A DNA stretch of 64,000 nt, taken from positions 62,001 through 126,000 of the forward strand of contig NZ_JHYF01000016.1 in NCBI RefSeq assembly GCF_000621485.1. Reading direction: 5' to 3'. A model generated the notes under the pieces. That model was not told the DNA's origin. It ran no database searches and was given only the letters and a program-made list of their open reading frames with translations. This document shows, piece by piece, positions 17,402 to 26,436 of this stretch. Numbering within the stretch: position 1 is the first letter of the stretch; the number at the start of each line of letters is the position of its first letter. Source of the stretch: Alkaliphilus transvaalensis ATCC 700919 (GTDB lineage: Bacteria > Bacillota > Clostridia > Peptostreptococcales > Natronincolaceae). The position numbers and the translations under genes were made by a program.

Positions 17402-18205
17402 TTAGGCCTCTAGGTCGAAGGCTAAAATGCGGCAGATACTAGATTCGCCACCTACAAATTTCCATGGAAAACAACCAATTATTAAACGTTTGTTTAGAAT
17501 CTGATCAATTTCTCCCCCCAAGTTTTCGGCATGGATAATTTCATGAGGTTTTGGGAATACCTGAACATGCATTGCTTGGTAGGTGTCGGGCCAACTATAA
17601 ATTTCTTCTAAACTTTCACCATATTTCTTTTGTAAATACTCATCAGCCATTTTAGCTTCTCTTGGTTCCCATTCTCTAATTTTTGTGTTCATTGGGTGAT
17701 CGGCAGAGCCACAATCAACACCAATCCACTTAATTTCCATATCTTGCGCCCATTTGATGAAGTCCATTGATGGCCCTGGATGTCTTAGCATATATCTTCT
17801 TTCATCAGCTTCTGGTTGATCCCATCCATACTTGTGATAACCTGTATTAATGATTAAGATATCGCCTTTTTTAACTTCAACTCTATCGGTAATATCCTTT
17901 GGCGTATAGATGCCATAATCTTCAGCGATGTCTGAGAGATCAACCACAACTCCTGGTCCTACTAATTTATCTAAAGGCAGAGAAGCAATATCCCTTCCAG
18001 AGGTATCGAAGTGTAGCGGGCCATCAAGATGGGTTCCAACGTGATTTGAGGTTGTTATTAATTGCCCATTGGCACCATTAGGGGATAATCGCTTAAAAAA
18101 TTTTATCTGTAGCGGTTCATAGGTTGGCCACGGTGGGGTTAAATGGCTTAGGTTTTGAGTTAAATCATACATCTTTACGTTTTTCCATAAATCAAGAATG
18201 TTCAT
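17402..18205 (-). CDS. Cyclase-family metal-dependent hydrolase
   Basis: The family signature H-V-G-T-H-L-D-G-P-L-H (residues about 56-66) supplies the metal ligands, as in kynurenine formamidase and isatin hydrolase. A later H-P-G-P-S-M-D and G-V-D-C-G-S-A-D-H-P pattern completes the site. These enzymes open cyclic amides or hydrolyse formamides. The gene lies 36 bases after the AllG-like gene and 4 before the nitrilase. With a molybdenum hydroxylase upstream, the substrate may be an oxidised cyclic ureide, opened to oxalurate or a similar ureido acid (inference). Confidence 0.9.
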   Translation of the reverse strand: MNILDLWKNVKMYDLTQNLSHLTPPWPTYEPLQIKFFKRLSPNGANGQLITTSNHVGTHLDGPLHFDTSGRDIASLPLDKLVGPGVVVDLSDIAEDYGIYTPKDITDRVEVKKGDILIINTGYHKYGWDQPEADERRYMLRHPGPSMDFIKWAQDMEIKWIGVDCGSADHPMNTKIREWEPREAKMADEYLQKKYGESLEEIYSWPDTYQAMHVQVFPKPHEIIHAENLGGEIDQILNKRLIIGCFPWKFVGGESSICRILAFDLEA

Positions 18206-18240
18206 TATAATTCCTCCCTTTAATTTAATAAAACATGTAA

Positions 18241-19506
18241 TTAAGCAGGTTCTCCTTCCTCTTGTATCATAGCGACAAAAGCTTCTAACGCCTCTTCAAA
18301 ACATTTCATAGGTGGACGAACTAAACCAGCGCCCACCTGTCCCACCCCAGGATCTTTATGGGCAATCCCTGTGTTAATGATAGGCAATATACCAGTTTCG
18401 ATCACCTTCATAATATCAATTCCTGTTGGGGTTCCTCTAAAACTCAAGACAGGTATTTTAAAGTGATGACTTTCTCCTTCTGTAATTTCATACATTGATT
18501 TTGTAAAATTCATAGCATCAGCGGGGGTACCACCAACAAACTGTACAATGGGAATGGCAGTTGCCATAGCGAATCCGCCGATACCTGCTGTTTCTGTTAT
18601 TACACTATCTCCAATATCTGGGTTTGCATCTGCCATTGTATAACCAGGAAAATAAAGCCCATCTATGATCTCAGCAGGAGCTGTAAACCATCTTCCCTTA
18701 ATGCCTGCGACCCTTATTCCAAATTCAGTTCCATTTCTAGCCATGGTATAAACTAATGTACTATACTTAATTCCTGCTAAAGGGTCTAGGGTAGCTTTAC
18801 AGGCTGGCATTGTTAGATTTAAAAAGAAGTGGTCGTTGCTATGGATAAACTTAAGTACCTCGTATTGATCTACTGATGAATAGTTTGTCATGGTGATATA
18901 AGGTGCTAACTCCCTAATTAAGAGGGAAGTACCTGCTTTGTTGCGATTATGTCCCTCATCTCCCATTTGCAGAACTTGCGAAATGATACTTTTAAGATCA
19001 ATTTCTCCTGATAACTCAAGGGATTCTTTTAGTATTGGGGCTAACTTTTTTTCCATCCATTTTAGTTTTTGAATTACTTCTTGGCTATAGGCTCCGTATC
19101 TAAGAACTTTTCCTAATCCTTCATTTAATGTACAGTAGGCATAATTTCCAAAGGTCTTATTTTTGATAATCCATACTGGCATGGATGCAGTAATAACTCC
19201 AGCCATTGGTCCAACCGCAAGGTGGTGATGACAGGGTTCGAAGATTACTTTTTCTGATTCGATTAGCCTAAGGCCCTCTTCTTCATCGTGGGCTAGGCCT
19301 TCATAAATCAGTCCACCAATAATTGCTCCCTTTAGTGGACCTGTCATGTCCTTCCATTTGATGGGGGGTCCTGCATGAAGAATCATATTTTTTTCCATTC
19401 CAGGAACCTCATCAATTGCTTTACCGATACCTATTAAGGTGGGTTGTGCCTTTAGAATTCTATCTAAAGCTTCTTGGTTGGCTCTTCGTATTTTTTCTTT
19501 AATCAT
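18241..19506 (-). CDS. allG: DUF1116 protein, AllG/YlbE-type oxamate carbamoyltransferase subunit
   Basis: The 421 residues align by motif with E. coli YlbE: L-L/I-H-A-G-P-P, the M-T-G-P-x-K-G-A segment, F-E-P-C-H-H, N-D-H-F-F-L-N-L and M-A-R-N-G-T-E-F-G-I-R-V. In E. coli this protein with FdrA and YlbF makes the oxamate carbamoyltransferase of allantoin fermentation (oxalurate + phosphate to oxamate + carbamoyl phosphate). The E. coli names allF/allG/allH follow that assignment. All three partners are present here in order H, F, small ORF, G. Confidence 0.88.
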   Translation of the reverse strand: MIKEKIRRANQEALDRILKAQPTLIGIGKAIDEVPGMEKNMILHAGPPIKWKDMTGPLKGAIIGGLIYEGLAHDEEEGLRLIESEKVIFEPCHHHLAVGPMAGVITASMPVWIIKNKTFGNYAYCTLNEGLGKVLRYGAYSQEVIQKLKWMEKKLAPILKESLELSGEIDLKSIISQVLQMGDEGHNRNKAGTSLLIRELAPYITMTNYSSVDQYEVLKFIHSNDHFFLNLTMPACKATLDPLAGIKYSTLVYTMARNGTEFGIRVAGIKGRWFTAPAEIIDGLYFPGYTMADANPDIGDSVITETAGIGGFAMATAIPIVQFVGGTPADAMNFTKSMYEITEGESHHFKIPVLSFRGTPTGIDIMKVIETGILPIINTGIAHKDPGVGQVGAGLVRPPMKCFEEALEAFVAMIQEEGEPA

Positions 19507-19541
19507 TAACGCTCCCCCTTCTATCCCCCATAAGTTTATTC

Positions 19542-19715
19542 TTATTTCTTTAACTGAGCTAAAAGTGCTATTAGCCGTTTATTCCCCCCTGCAGTTGGTC
19601 TCCAATTAACGTGAATCACTTTAGTTTTTTGTTCTTTTAGATCACGATAGAAGGATTCTAGTCCAATATTAATTACTTTAAGATCTTGTTGAAACAGTTG
19701 ATTAATTTTATTCAT
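19542..19715 (-). CDS. 57-residue protein between FdrA and DUF1116 genes
   Basis: An open frame runs from ATG at 19715, overlapping the fdrA-like stop codon, to TAA at 19542, 36 bases before the AllG-like start. The ATG overlap suggests translational coupling. Distinct motifs are I-N-I-G-L-E-S-F, V-I-H-V-N-W-R-P and A-G-G-N, which I recall as conserved in a short segment that often accompanies or is fused to FdrA proteins. It fills an otherwise unexplained 200-base gap in a tight operon. It is probably a structural part of the carbamoyltransferase complex; no catalytic residue can be named. Confidence 0.78.
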   Translation of the reverse strand: MNKINQLFQQDLKVINIGLESFYRDLKEQKTKVIHVNWRPTAGGNKRLIALLAQLKK

Positions 19716-21252
19716 CCGCTACACCCCCATGGTTTTCAATACCTTTAAGAATTAAAGCCGATAATCTCGCTGCTTGTGCATTAGAAGGCATAAGAATCAC
19801 GCCTATATCTTCTAACCTTCTGCTGGATTCAATTAAATTTTGAGGGTCTAATTCTGTACCACAAATCGAAGCAACCACTGAAAGGGATCTGCCTCTTTCC
19901 TTCATCAATTTTTTACTTTCTTTAATAGCTGGTATCATTTCACCAACTGGATCTTTATGGGAACCATAACCCAATACAAAATCTAATAATACTAAGGCAA
20001 CTTCATCATCGGAGGCTGATTTTAATAACCATTCAGCTCTGATGGCAGGGTCAATCATTGGATGGGGTCTTCCTAGGGTAAACTGGTCATCCCCAAGGTC
20101 TATGCATATATTCTTTGTATTTGATGTATTATCAGATAATGGAAGAGAAAAATCTGCTATTAGCTTCATCGCTTCATCTGCAAGGGTTCCCCCCGTGAAG
20201 AATCCCCTAATATATTTTTGGGAAGGATGAAAACCAGCAACTTCCTTTTTAACAATTTTATGAATAATTGAGCTATCAAAAGAAAAATCTTCGAAATCTT
20301 TTAATTGAATGCCCCTTAGGAGAGAAACCGCTTTATAGGCTGCATCTTCTAATGTTATTGCTCTATAAGCTCCATATTTTTCAATTTCTTCTTTATTACC
20401 ACCTATGAAATTGATAACCACAGGTTTATGAGAGGTTGAAACTAATTTTAAGATTCTATCTGCAACTTCCCCATCGGGTTCCTTAGAAATTAGTACAATT
20501 ACTTTTGTCTGAGGGTCCATTAAGAGGCTCTTTAAGCCTTGAAGCATCATAATCCCACCAATTTCTTTTCTTAAGTCTCTTCCACCTGTTCCAAGTACTT
20601 GAGAAACACCTTCCCCAAGCTTATGTATTAATACACTTACTTCTTGTGTACCTGTTCCAGAAGCACCAATTATTCCAATATTACCTTTTCTAACTACGTT
20701 TCCAAATGCTAAAGGAACATGGTTGATAATGGCTGTTCCGCAATCGGGACCCATCATTAATAATCCCTTTTCCGATGCTAATTGTTTAAGTTCCCGCTCT
20801 TCATCTAGGGAAACATTATCACTAAAGAGCATAACATGAAGACCTTGTTCTAACGCTTTTCTTGCTTCCTCAGCTGCGTATTGACCTGCTACAGAGATAA
20901 GGACAATGTTAGAGTCTGGCTGATATTTCAATGCAGAATCTAGGGTAACTGGGCTATATTCAGCTTGATCATCATTTTTATTTGACATTAATAATTCATC
21001 AACATCTTTTAAAATTTCTTTAATATCTAAGTCTGTTTCCGTTAGTACACTTATAAAAAAATCATTTACTCCTGCCTCTTCTATTTCTTTACTACAAAGA
21101 TTTAGATTTATTGCTAGTTCTTTATTTAAGTCGGTTGCCATGCCTAATAAAACTTCTATAACCCCTGTTTTTTTCTTCACTTCCTTTGTAATTAACATTA
21201 GGGTTACTGAATCATAATAGGTATTTCTGCGGATTTCATAAATGATCTTCAA
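19708..21252 (-). CDS. allF: FdrA/AllF-type acyl-CoA synthetase-like oxamate carbamoyltransferase subunit
   Basis: The 514 residues resemble FdrA, built like succinyl-CoA synthetase alpha and beta halves: an N-terminal module, a CoA/nucleotide-like fold with G-A-S-G-T-G-T-Q-E-V (about 196-205) and G-T-G-G-R-D, then a ligase-like C-terminal half (F-T-G-G-T-L and H-P-M-I-D-P-A-I-R). The M-G-P-D-C-G-T segment is also family-typical. It is the core subunit of the carbamoyltransferase. It follows the DUF2877 gene by 12 bases and overlaps the 57-residue ORF. The start could lie a few codons downstream. Confidence 0.9.
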   Translation of the reverse strand: MKIIYEIRRNTYYDSVTLMLITKEVKKKTGVIEVLLGMATDLNKELAINLNLCSKEIEEAGVNDFFISVLTETDLDIKEILKDVDELLMSNKNDDQAEYSPVTLDSALKYQPDSNIVLISVAGQYAAEEARKALEQGLHVMLFSDNVSLDEERELKQLASEKGLLMMGPDCGTAIINHVPLAFGNVVRKGNIGIIGASGTGTQEVSVLIHKLGEGVSQVLGTGGRDLRKEIGGIMMLQGLKSLLMDPQTKVIVLISKEPDGEVADRILKLVSTSHKPVVINFIGGNKEEIEKYGAYRAITLEDAAYKAVSLLRGIQLKDFEDFSFDSSIIHKIVKKEVAGFHPSQKYIRGFFTGGTLADEAMKLIADFSLPLSDNTSNTKNICIDLGDDQFTLGRPHPMIDPAIRAEWLLKSASDDEVALVLLDFVLGYGSHKDPVGEMIPAIKESKKLMKERGRSLSVVASICGTELDPQNLIESSRRLEDIGVILMPSNAQAARLSALILKGIENHGGVADE

Positions 21253-21264
21253 CCATCTTTCCCC

Positions 21265-22194
21265 CTAACTATTTAAAATATTGCTAGCTCCAATTAAGAT
21301 TCCACAAAGCAGGTCAGATCCTGATGTATTACCGATTCTTACTAAGTCTTCTAATCCGCTATAAAATCCTTGATCATCTACCACTGATAATAAGTTAATG
21401 ATATAATTTCTTACTGTTTGATTAACCTCACCCCTAGCGGCATCCCTTAATTGATTTTCACTAACTAAAGTTGTTTTGCCAGCTACGGCTTTAATCATTT
21501 CCTCATTGAAAGATAAGATGTCCCTTTTATCTTTATTAAAGTAATCTGCAAAATATACATTAGCAATCATTAATCCTGTAATAAAGTCATCGGTTGAAGG
21601 GGTTAAGCCTAGGCCAAAACCTATGATAGAAGATGTAGCTTTAGAAATATGAATTTTATCCATTTTTTTTGCACATTCAATAAAAGTAATTAATCTTTTA
21701 CTGATGAACTGTTGGGCTTGATTTAGATCGAGGTTAAAGAACAAAGCCCCCATTCCTTCTAGATTTCCTTTATGGTATAGATAGTGATATGAAATTTCCA
21801 TCTTCTTATAGACATTTTCTAATTTGTCTTTTTTAAAATCAAAAATAGGTTGTGGTTTCCACATGTTTAAGTTATGGAGGTCAAAATCTATATTATGGGT
21901 AAATGAAGCAACTTGACTTTGTAGCCTTAAGCCCTTTAAAGAAAAATTAACCGAAGACCCGCCATAGATTATTAAAGGGTTGAAGTCATAAAAGTTTTGA
22001 CTATAGGGTTTAACTTTAATGCAATAGGGTGCCATTGGCTTATCTTCCTTTAGTAAAGTTACTAACCTATCATGGGATATAATATTACAGGCCCTTGAAA
22101 AAATTGAATGGATTTGCCCTCGACGTATATTACCAGTTTCGATATCCCTTTTTAGATGACTACATATTTCGATTGCATGCACTTTGTTACACAT
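21265..22194 (-). CDS. allH: DUF2877 protein, AllH/YlbF-type oxamate carbamoyltransferase subunit
   Basis: The signature of DUF2877 is the stretch G-F-G-L-G-L-T-P-S-T-D-D-F-I-T-G (residues about 196-211), present intact, followed by a late G-N-T-S-G-S-D-L-L-C-G motif. In E. coli the homologue YlbF is the third part of the oxamate carbamoyltransferase. It is first in its operon, with 186 AT-rich bases between it and the molybdenum hydroxylase genes. The length (309) is slightly above the E. coli protein. Confidence 0.88.
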   Translation of the reverse strand: MCNKVHAIEICSHLKRDIETGNIRRGQIHSIFSRACNIISHDRLVTLLKEDKPMAPYCIKVKPYSQNFYDFNPLIIYGGSSVNFSLKGLRLQSQVASFTHNIDFDLHNLNMWKPQPIFDFKKDKLENVYKKMEISYHYLYHKGNLEGMGALFFNLDLNQAQQFISKRLITFIECAKKMDKIHISKATSSIIGFGLGLTPSTDDFITGLMIANVYFADYFNKDKRDILSFNEEMIKAVAGKTTLVSENQLRDAARGEVNQTVRNYIINLLSVVDDQGFYSGLEDLVRIGNTSGSDLLCGILIGASNILNS

Positions 22195-22380
22195 CCTTTA
22201 GTGACTATAAAATCTTAATTTTGGAGAGGTTTACCAAAAAAATAGTTATAGTGAAGTATTTCTTTATATTAATTCATTATATTAACTCTTTATATTAATA
22301 TAAATTAAGAAGATTGGTGCAGTTGCCTCATTGTTAAAGATGTAGGATAGATTAGCTAATTAGTTAATTAGTTAATTTCA

Positions 22381-24711
22381 CTATTTTTTATTTAGTATTT
22401 TATGATTTTTTAATGCTTTTACAACTCTTTCAGGTGTTAGGGGTAGTTCTTTTACTCTTATTCCCGTTGCGTTATAAAAGGCGCTGGCAATTGCTGGTGC
22501 AGCAGGGATCATTGCTGGTTCTGCCATTCCTCTGGCTCCGAAGGGACCATCTTTTTGTCGATTCTCTACATAGCTAACCAACATCTCTGGTATGTCATTA
22601 GCTGTTGGAATTTTATAGTCCATAAAGGATGGGTTCATGAATCTACCATTCTGCATAATTATTTCTTCAAATATAGCAGAACCAATCCCTTGAACAATAG
22701 CACCTTCACACTGGGCTTTTACTAGATCAGGATTAATAGCTTTGCCTACATCAAAACAGGAGGCAACCTTCAATACTTTAATATTTCCTGTTTGAGTATC
22801 GATTTCTATTTCAACTCCGTAACATCCATAGGTCCAAAAAACAACTGGATTATCTGCTAAACCAGTATCCATATCAAAATTTCGTATATTCTCTGGAATA
22901 AAAGTACCTCTACCAATCAAAGGACCATGGACAGCAGAGCCGTCCTCCATTGAAAGCCCTAATGCTAAATCTTTTATTGGTATTCTTTTATTAGGATAGA
23001 TGCTAGATCTAACGAATCCTTCTTCCAGCTGTAGGTCTCTTGGAAAAATCCCTAATTTAATGCTGGCTAAATGGAATAGCTGTTCCTTTATATCTTCACA
23101 GGCTTTAATAATTGCATTTCCAGCTGAATAGGTAATACGGCTGGCCACCGTTTGCCACTCATAGGGATTATGGGCAGTATCACCTGTATTAATGCTTATG
23201 TTTTCAGGTGGAATGGTTAGTATTTCAGCTGCAATTTGTGTTAATGCTGTATCAGAACCTTGACCAATATCCTGAGCGCTGACGGATAAATAGGCAGAAC
23301 CATCTTCATTAATTCGTATAATGGCAGAAGAAGCTGCATTATTAGGCATAGATGGGGCCTTCATTCCACAAGCAAATCCTTTAGCCCTTACTTTATAATC
23401 TTCCTTAGGTTGTTGGGAAGGCTTATGATATTCGATGTCATTAATTACTTTATTGATACAATCAATAAGACCACAAGCATCGTCAACCAAAGCGTTCGTT
23501 GCCGTTCTGCCACCGGGTTTATGGGCATTTAGTTTTCTAATTTCAATAGGGTCTATTTTTAACTTCTCAGAAATAATATCCATATTCTGCTCTATGCCAA
23601 AATGAATCTCTGACATTCCAAATCCTCTATAGGGACCCCCTACAGGATTATTTGTATATACAGCATAAGAGTCGCAATGGATATTTTCGACATCATAGGG
23701 ACCTGCTGCAGCAAAACCCGCAGATTTTGCAATGTTTACGCCATACTCTGTATAGGCTCCACCATCCCATATAAAATTAGACTTTAGAGCAACTATTTTA
23801 CCATCCTTCATTACGCCAGTTTTAAAGGTGGCATACATGGCTTGCCTTACATAAGAGTTATTAAACTCATCCTCTCTAGAGTAGGTTAATTTTACAGGTC
23901 TACCCTTTGTTTTCATTGCAAGGGGAATGATGATTCCTTCTAAAGTTGTACCTGCTTTAGCCCCAAACCCGCCACCTACAGAGGGAGAAATGACTCTCAG
24001 TTTATGGCTAGGGATTTTGAAGGCATCTGCCAGCGCTGCTCTTACAGCATATGGGGACTGGCAACTAGCCCAAACAGTCAGACGACCTTCTCTATCAAAC
24101 TGTGCAATGGCACTGTGATTCTCGATTGGACAATGTTGAATATGGGGTACATAAAATTCACTTTCCAAGATAAAATCAGCCTGTTCAAATGCTAATTCTA
24201 CATCACCTTTTCTAAGCTTAAAGTGTTCGCTTATATTGGTTCCTGGTAGGGTGTGGAAAATTGGTGCATGTTTGTATTCTCCTAGGTTTGGGTGAATTAA
24301 AGGAGCATCTTCTTTTATTGCGTCTAAAACATTTGATACTATTGGCAATTCTTCATAATCAACTTTGATAAGACTTATTGCCTCTTCTGCAATTTCTTTC
24401 GTTTCTGCGGCTACTGCCGCAACAGCTTCTCCTCGATACCTAACCTTATCTACTGCCATAAAGGTTTTATCGGCCAAGTAAAGACCTACTCTTTTGGGGA
24501 AATCTTTCCCAGTAGTTACTACCTTTACCCCTGGTAATTTGATGGCTTCTTCTATGTTTATATTGATAATTTTAGCATGGGGGTAAGGACTTCTTTTAAC
24601 AGCAGCATAGAGCATCCCAGGCATCTTTAGGTCATCTACATATTTTAAATCTCCTGTTACTTTTTTTATTCCATCAACTCTTGTTACGCTTTTTCCCACA
24701 TACTTCACCAA
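22381..24711 (-). CDS. xdhA: Xanthine dehydrogenase-type molybdenum-binding subunit
   Basis: This is the molybdopterin cytosine-dinucleotide subunit of a molybdenum hydroxylase. It has the aldehyde oxidase/xanthine dehydrogenase a/b hammerhead at residues about 20-125, then Moco-binding motifs G-G-G-F-G-A-K, P-Y-R-G-F-G and Q-D-I-G-Q-G-S-D, and the catalytic glutamate in G-A-R-G-M-A-E-P near the C-terminus. At 776 residues the subunit is full length. The three subunits lie in the order FAD, FeS, Mo, 12-15 bases apart. Substrate is a purine or related N-heterocycle; the link to ureide genes supports this but does not prove xanthine. Confidence 0.9.
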   Translation of the reverse strand: MVKYVGKSVTRVDGIKKVTGDLKYVDDLKMPGMLYAAVKRSPYPHAKIININIEEAIKLPGVKVVTTGKDFPKRVGLYLADKTFMAVDKVRYRGEAVAAVAAETKEIAEEAISLIKVDYEELPIVSNVLDAIKEDAPLIHPNLGEYKHAPIFHTLPGTNISEHFKLRKGDVELAFEQADFILESEFYVPHIQHCPIENHSAIAQFDREGRLTVWASCQSPYAVRAALADAFKIPSHKLRVISPSVGGGFGAKAGTTLEGIIIPLAMKTKGRPVKLTYSREDEFNNSYVRQAMYATFKTGVMKDGKIVALKSNFIWDGGAYTEYGVNIAKSAGFAAAGPYDVENIHCDSYAVYTNNPVGGPYRGFGMSEIHFGIEQNMDIISEKLKIDPIEIRKLNAHKPGGRTATNALVDDACGLIDCINKVINDIEYHKPSQQPKEDYKVRAKGFACGMKAPSMPNNAASSAIIRINEDGSAYLSVSAQDIGQGSDTALTQIAAEILTIPPENISINTGDTAHNPYEWQTVASRITYSAGNAIIKACEDIKEQLFHLASIKLGIFPRDLQLEEGFVRSSIYPNKRIPIKDLALGLSMEDGSAVHGPLIGRGTFIPENIRNFDMDTGLADNPVVFWTYGCYGVEIEIDTQTGNIKVLKVASCFDVGKAINPDLVKAQCEGAIVQGIGSAIFEEIIMQNGRFMNPSFMDYKIPTANDIPEMLVSYVENRQKDGPFGARGMAEPAMIPAAPAIASAFYNATGIRVKELPLTPERVVKALKNHKILNKK

Positions 24712-24723
24712 TATCCCCTCCCA

Positions 24724-25200
24724 CTAATCTTTACTTTGATTCTCCTCTGCAACCTCAATAATAGCTTCTATAATTCGCTTATACCCTGTACATCTACACA
24801 AGTTTCCACTAATAGCAACTTTTATTTCTTCTAAGGTAGGGGTTGGATTAGCATTTAAAAATCCTTTTGCTGTCATAATCATTCCTGGTGTACAATAACC
24901 ACACTGTAGAGCTCCATTAGTAATAAAGGATTTTTGTAATTCATCTAAATTGATCCCTTCAGACAAACCTTCGATGGTTGTAATTTCTTTACCATCTACT
25001 TCAACTGCCAGCACTAAGCATGAATTAATGGGCTTTCCATTAAGTAATACTGTACATGCGCCACATTCTCCCTGACCACACCCCTCTTTAGCTCCCGTTA
25101 GATCAAAATCTTCCCTTAGCATTTGAAGGAGGGTTTTATTAGCTTTAACTTCATGAAGAATTTTCTCATGATTAAGTGTGAAATAAATTTCATGTTTCAT
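24724..25200 (-). CDS. xdhC: Molybdenum hydroxylase [2Fe-2S] subunit
   Basis: Two [2Fe-2S] clusters are encoded: the plant-ferredoxin-like motif C-G-Q-G-E-C-G-A-C with a later S-C-L (residues about 40-62), and the helical one with C-G-Y-C-T-P-G and C-R-C-T-G-Y (about 98-142). It passes electrons from the molybdenum site to the FAD subunit. It is 158 residues, family length, with 15 bases to the FAD subunit and 12 to the molybdenum subunit. Confidence 0.94.
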   Translation of the reverse strand: MKHEIYFTLNHEKILHEVKANKTLLQMLREDFDLTGAKEGCGQGECGACTVLLNGKPINSCLVLAVEVDGKEITTIEGLSEGINLDELQKSFITNGALQCGYCTPGMIMTAKGFLNANPTPTLEEIKVAISGNLCRCTGYKRIIEAIIEVAEENQSKD

Positions 25201-25215
25201 TAATTATCAACTCCC

Positions 25216-26052
25216 TTAGACTTTCAATTCTTCAAGACTTCTTGTAACTAATACCTCCACCATATGGAGTCGATATTCTTTAGAACTTCTAACATCGTCA
25301 ATAGGTGAAGCTTCAGCTACTGCTATTTTTGCTATTTCTGTAATCGTCTCATGAGTTAAATTTTTTCCTTTTGCAAAAGCCTCAGCCATTTTTCCTCTTA
25401 TTGGTGTTGGTGCAACTGCCCCTAAAGCAATTCTTATTTCATCATTTATTTTAACAACTGAGGTACATACAGTTGAAAGATCAACATCTTGTCTTCTAGA
25501 CCCCTTTTTAAAAGCCCCTTTAAGATTTTTAGAATAGGGAATCTTAATCCCTGTCACAATTTCACCAACATTTAGGCAGTTTTTTCTAACTCCTTTAAAA
25601 AAGTGATGAATAGAAATTAGTTTGGTTCCATTTGGTGAGTAGATTATAACTTCAGCATCTAAAGCTAAAAGAGGTGTGGCGGTGTCTGCTAAAGGAGAAG
25701 CATTACAAATATTACCTACTAAAGTTGCTCTATTTCTAATCTGTCCAGAACCTACCACCTCTGCAGAATCAGCTATGATGGGAAAGTTTTCTACAACATC
25801 TCGATGATGGGCAATAGTTCCTAAGGATAGGCAAGCACCAATTCGAAGGCCATCTTCTTTGTCAAAGGTAATAGCATGTAACCCCGGTATGTGTTTAATA
25901 TCAACCACAGCTTTGGGATGTAAAAAATTCTCTTTCATCCTTATTATTAGATCTGTTCCCCCGTTAAGAATGTGGGCTTCACCATTATATTCTTTTAAAA
26001 GTTCACTAGCTTCCTTTAAACTCTGGGGTTTGTAATATTTAAAACCTTTCAA
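25216..26052 (-). CDS. xdhB: Molybdenum hydroxylase FAD-binding subunit
   Basis: The FAD domain is recognised by the N-terminal P-x-S-L-K-E-A-S-E-L-L, the pyrophosphate loop L-N-G-G-T-D-L (residues about 31-37) and the R-N-R-A-T-L-V-G-N-I-C-N-A-S-P-x-A-D segment (about 105-122). The start is TTG at 26052 with a GGAGG ribosome site 9 bases away. It is the first gene of the dehydrogenase unit. The promoter lies in the preceding 380 bases but I could not fix it. Confidence 0.92.
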   Translation of the reverse strand: MKGFKYYKPQSLKEASELLKEYNGEAHILNGGTDLIIRMKENFLHPKAVVDIKHIPGLHAITFDKEDGLRIGACLSLGTIAHHRDVVENFPIIADSAEVVGSGQIRNRATLVGNICNASPLADTATPLLALDAEVIIYSPNGTKLISIHHFFKGVRKNCLNVGEIVTGIKIPYSKNLKGAFKKGSRRQDVDLSTVCTSVVKINDEIRIALGAVAPTPIRGKMAEAFAKGKNLTHETITEIAKIAVAEASPIDDVRSSKEYRLHMVEVLVTRSLEELKV

Positions 26053-26170
26053 TGCAATTCACCTCCGTTAAAATATGAAAACCTACACTAACATGTCCAT
26101 AAAGGGTTTTTACATATATATGGCTAACTACTGTCGTTCATTACAAAGAATTTTTTATAACAAATAGAAA

Positions 26171-26240
26171 GTTCTACTTTAATTATTTCAATAAAATGAA
26201 CTTTACGTAGTGAGTTTCAACGAAGTTAACCTTTAAATTT
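26171..26240 (+). repeat. Dispersed intergenic repeat family 2, copy A
   Basis: The stretch TTTAATTATTT, GAACTTTACGTA, TGAGTTTCAACGAAG and TTTAAAT recurs in the same order at 45249-45307 with about 80 percent identity by eye. Both copies are intergenic. Confidence 0.55.
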
Positions 26241-26286
26241 TCCCAAGAAAGACTTTGGTCTTTGTAGGAATATCACAAATAAAACA

Positions 26287-26334
26287 TAAAAAAACACCCT
26301 ATTTTTGCTATATGCAAAAATTAAGGCGTTGTTT
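26287..26334 (-). terminator. Intrinsic terminator of the lipoprotein gene
   Basis: ATTTTTGC pairs with GCAAAAAT around TATAT, extended by AACACC/GGCGTT pairs, and followed on the minus strand by seven T. It lies about 100 bases past the stop of the 150-residue lipoprotein. Confidence 0.75.
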
Positions 26335-26436
26335 TAACGAATAGGATTGCTTATTTTAAATTGGATACAAAAGCATTATGTAATGAGTCCCTTAATTCAT
26401 CAGAATAAAGATTATCTTTTTTGGTGCTATTTTTCG

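Larger units (their letters stand above)
26053..26436. other. 384-base intergenic region with repeat and terminator
   Basis: No gene is supported. It contains a copy of dispersed repeat family 2 (26171-26240), a terminator (26287-26334) and the leader of the molybdenum hydroxylase genes. I looked for a purine or molybdenum-cofactor riboswitch in the leader and saw none. Confidence 0.55.

Noticed and set aside
26053-26160. Leader of the molybdenum hydroxylase genes as a possible purine riboswitch
   Set aside because: The purine aptamer core (UAUAA...GUnUCUACC...CCGUAAA) was looked for on the minus strand and not found.
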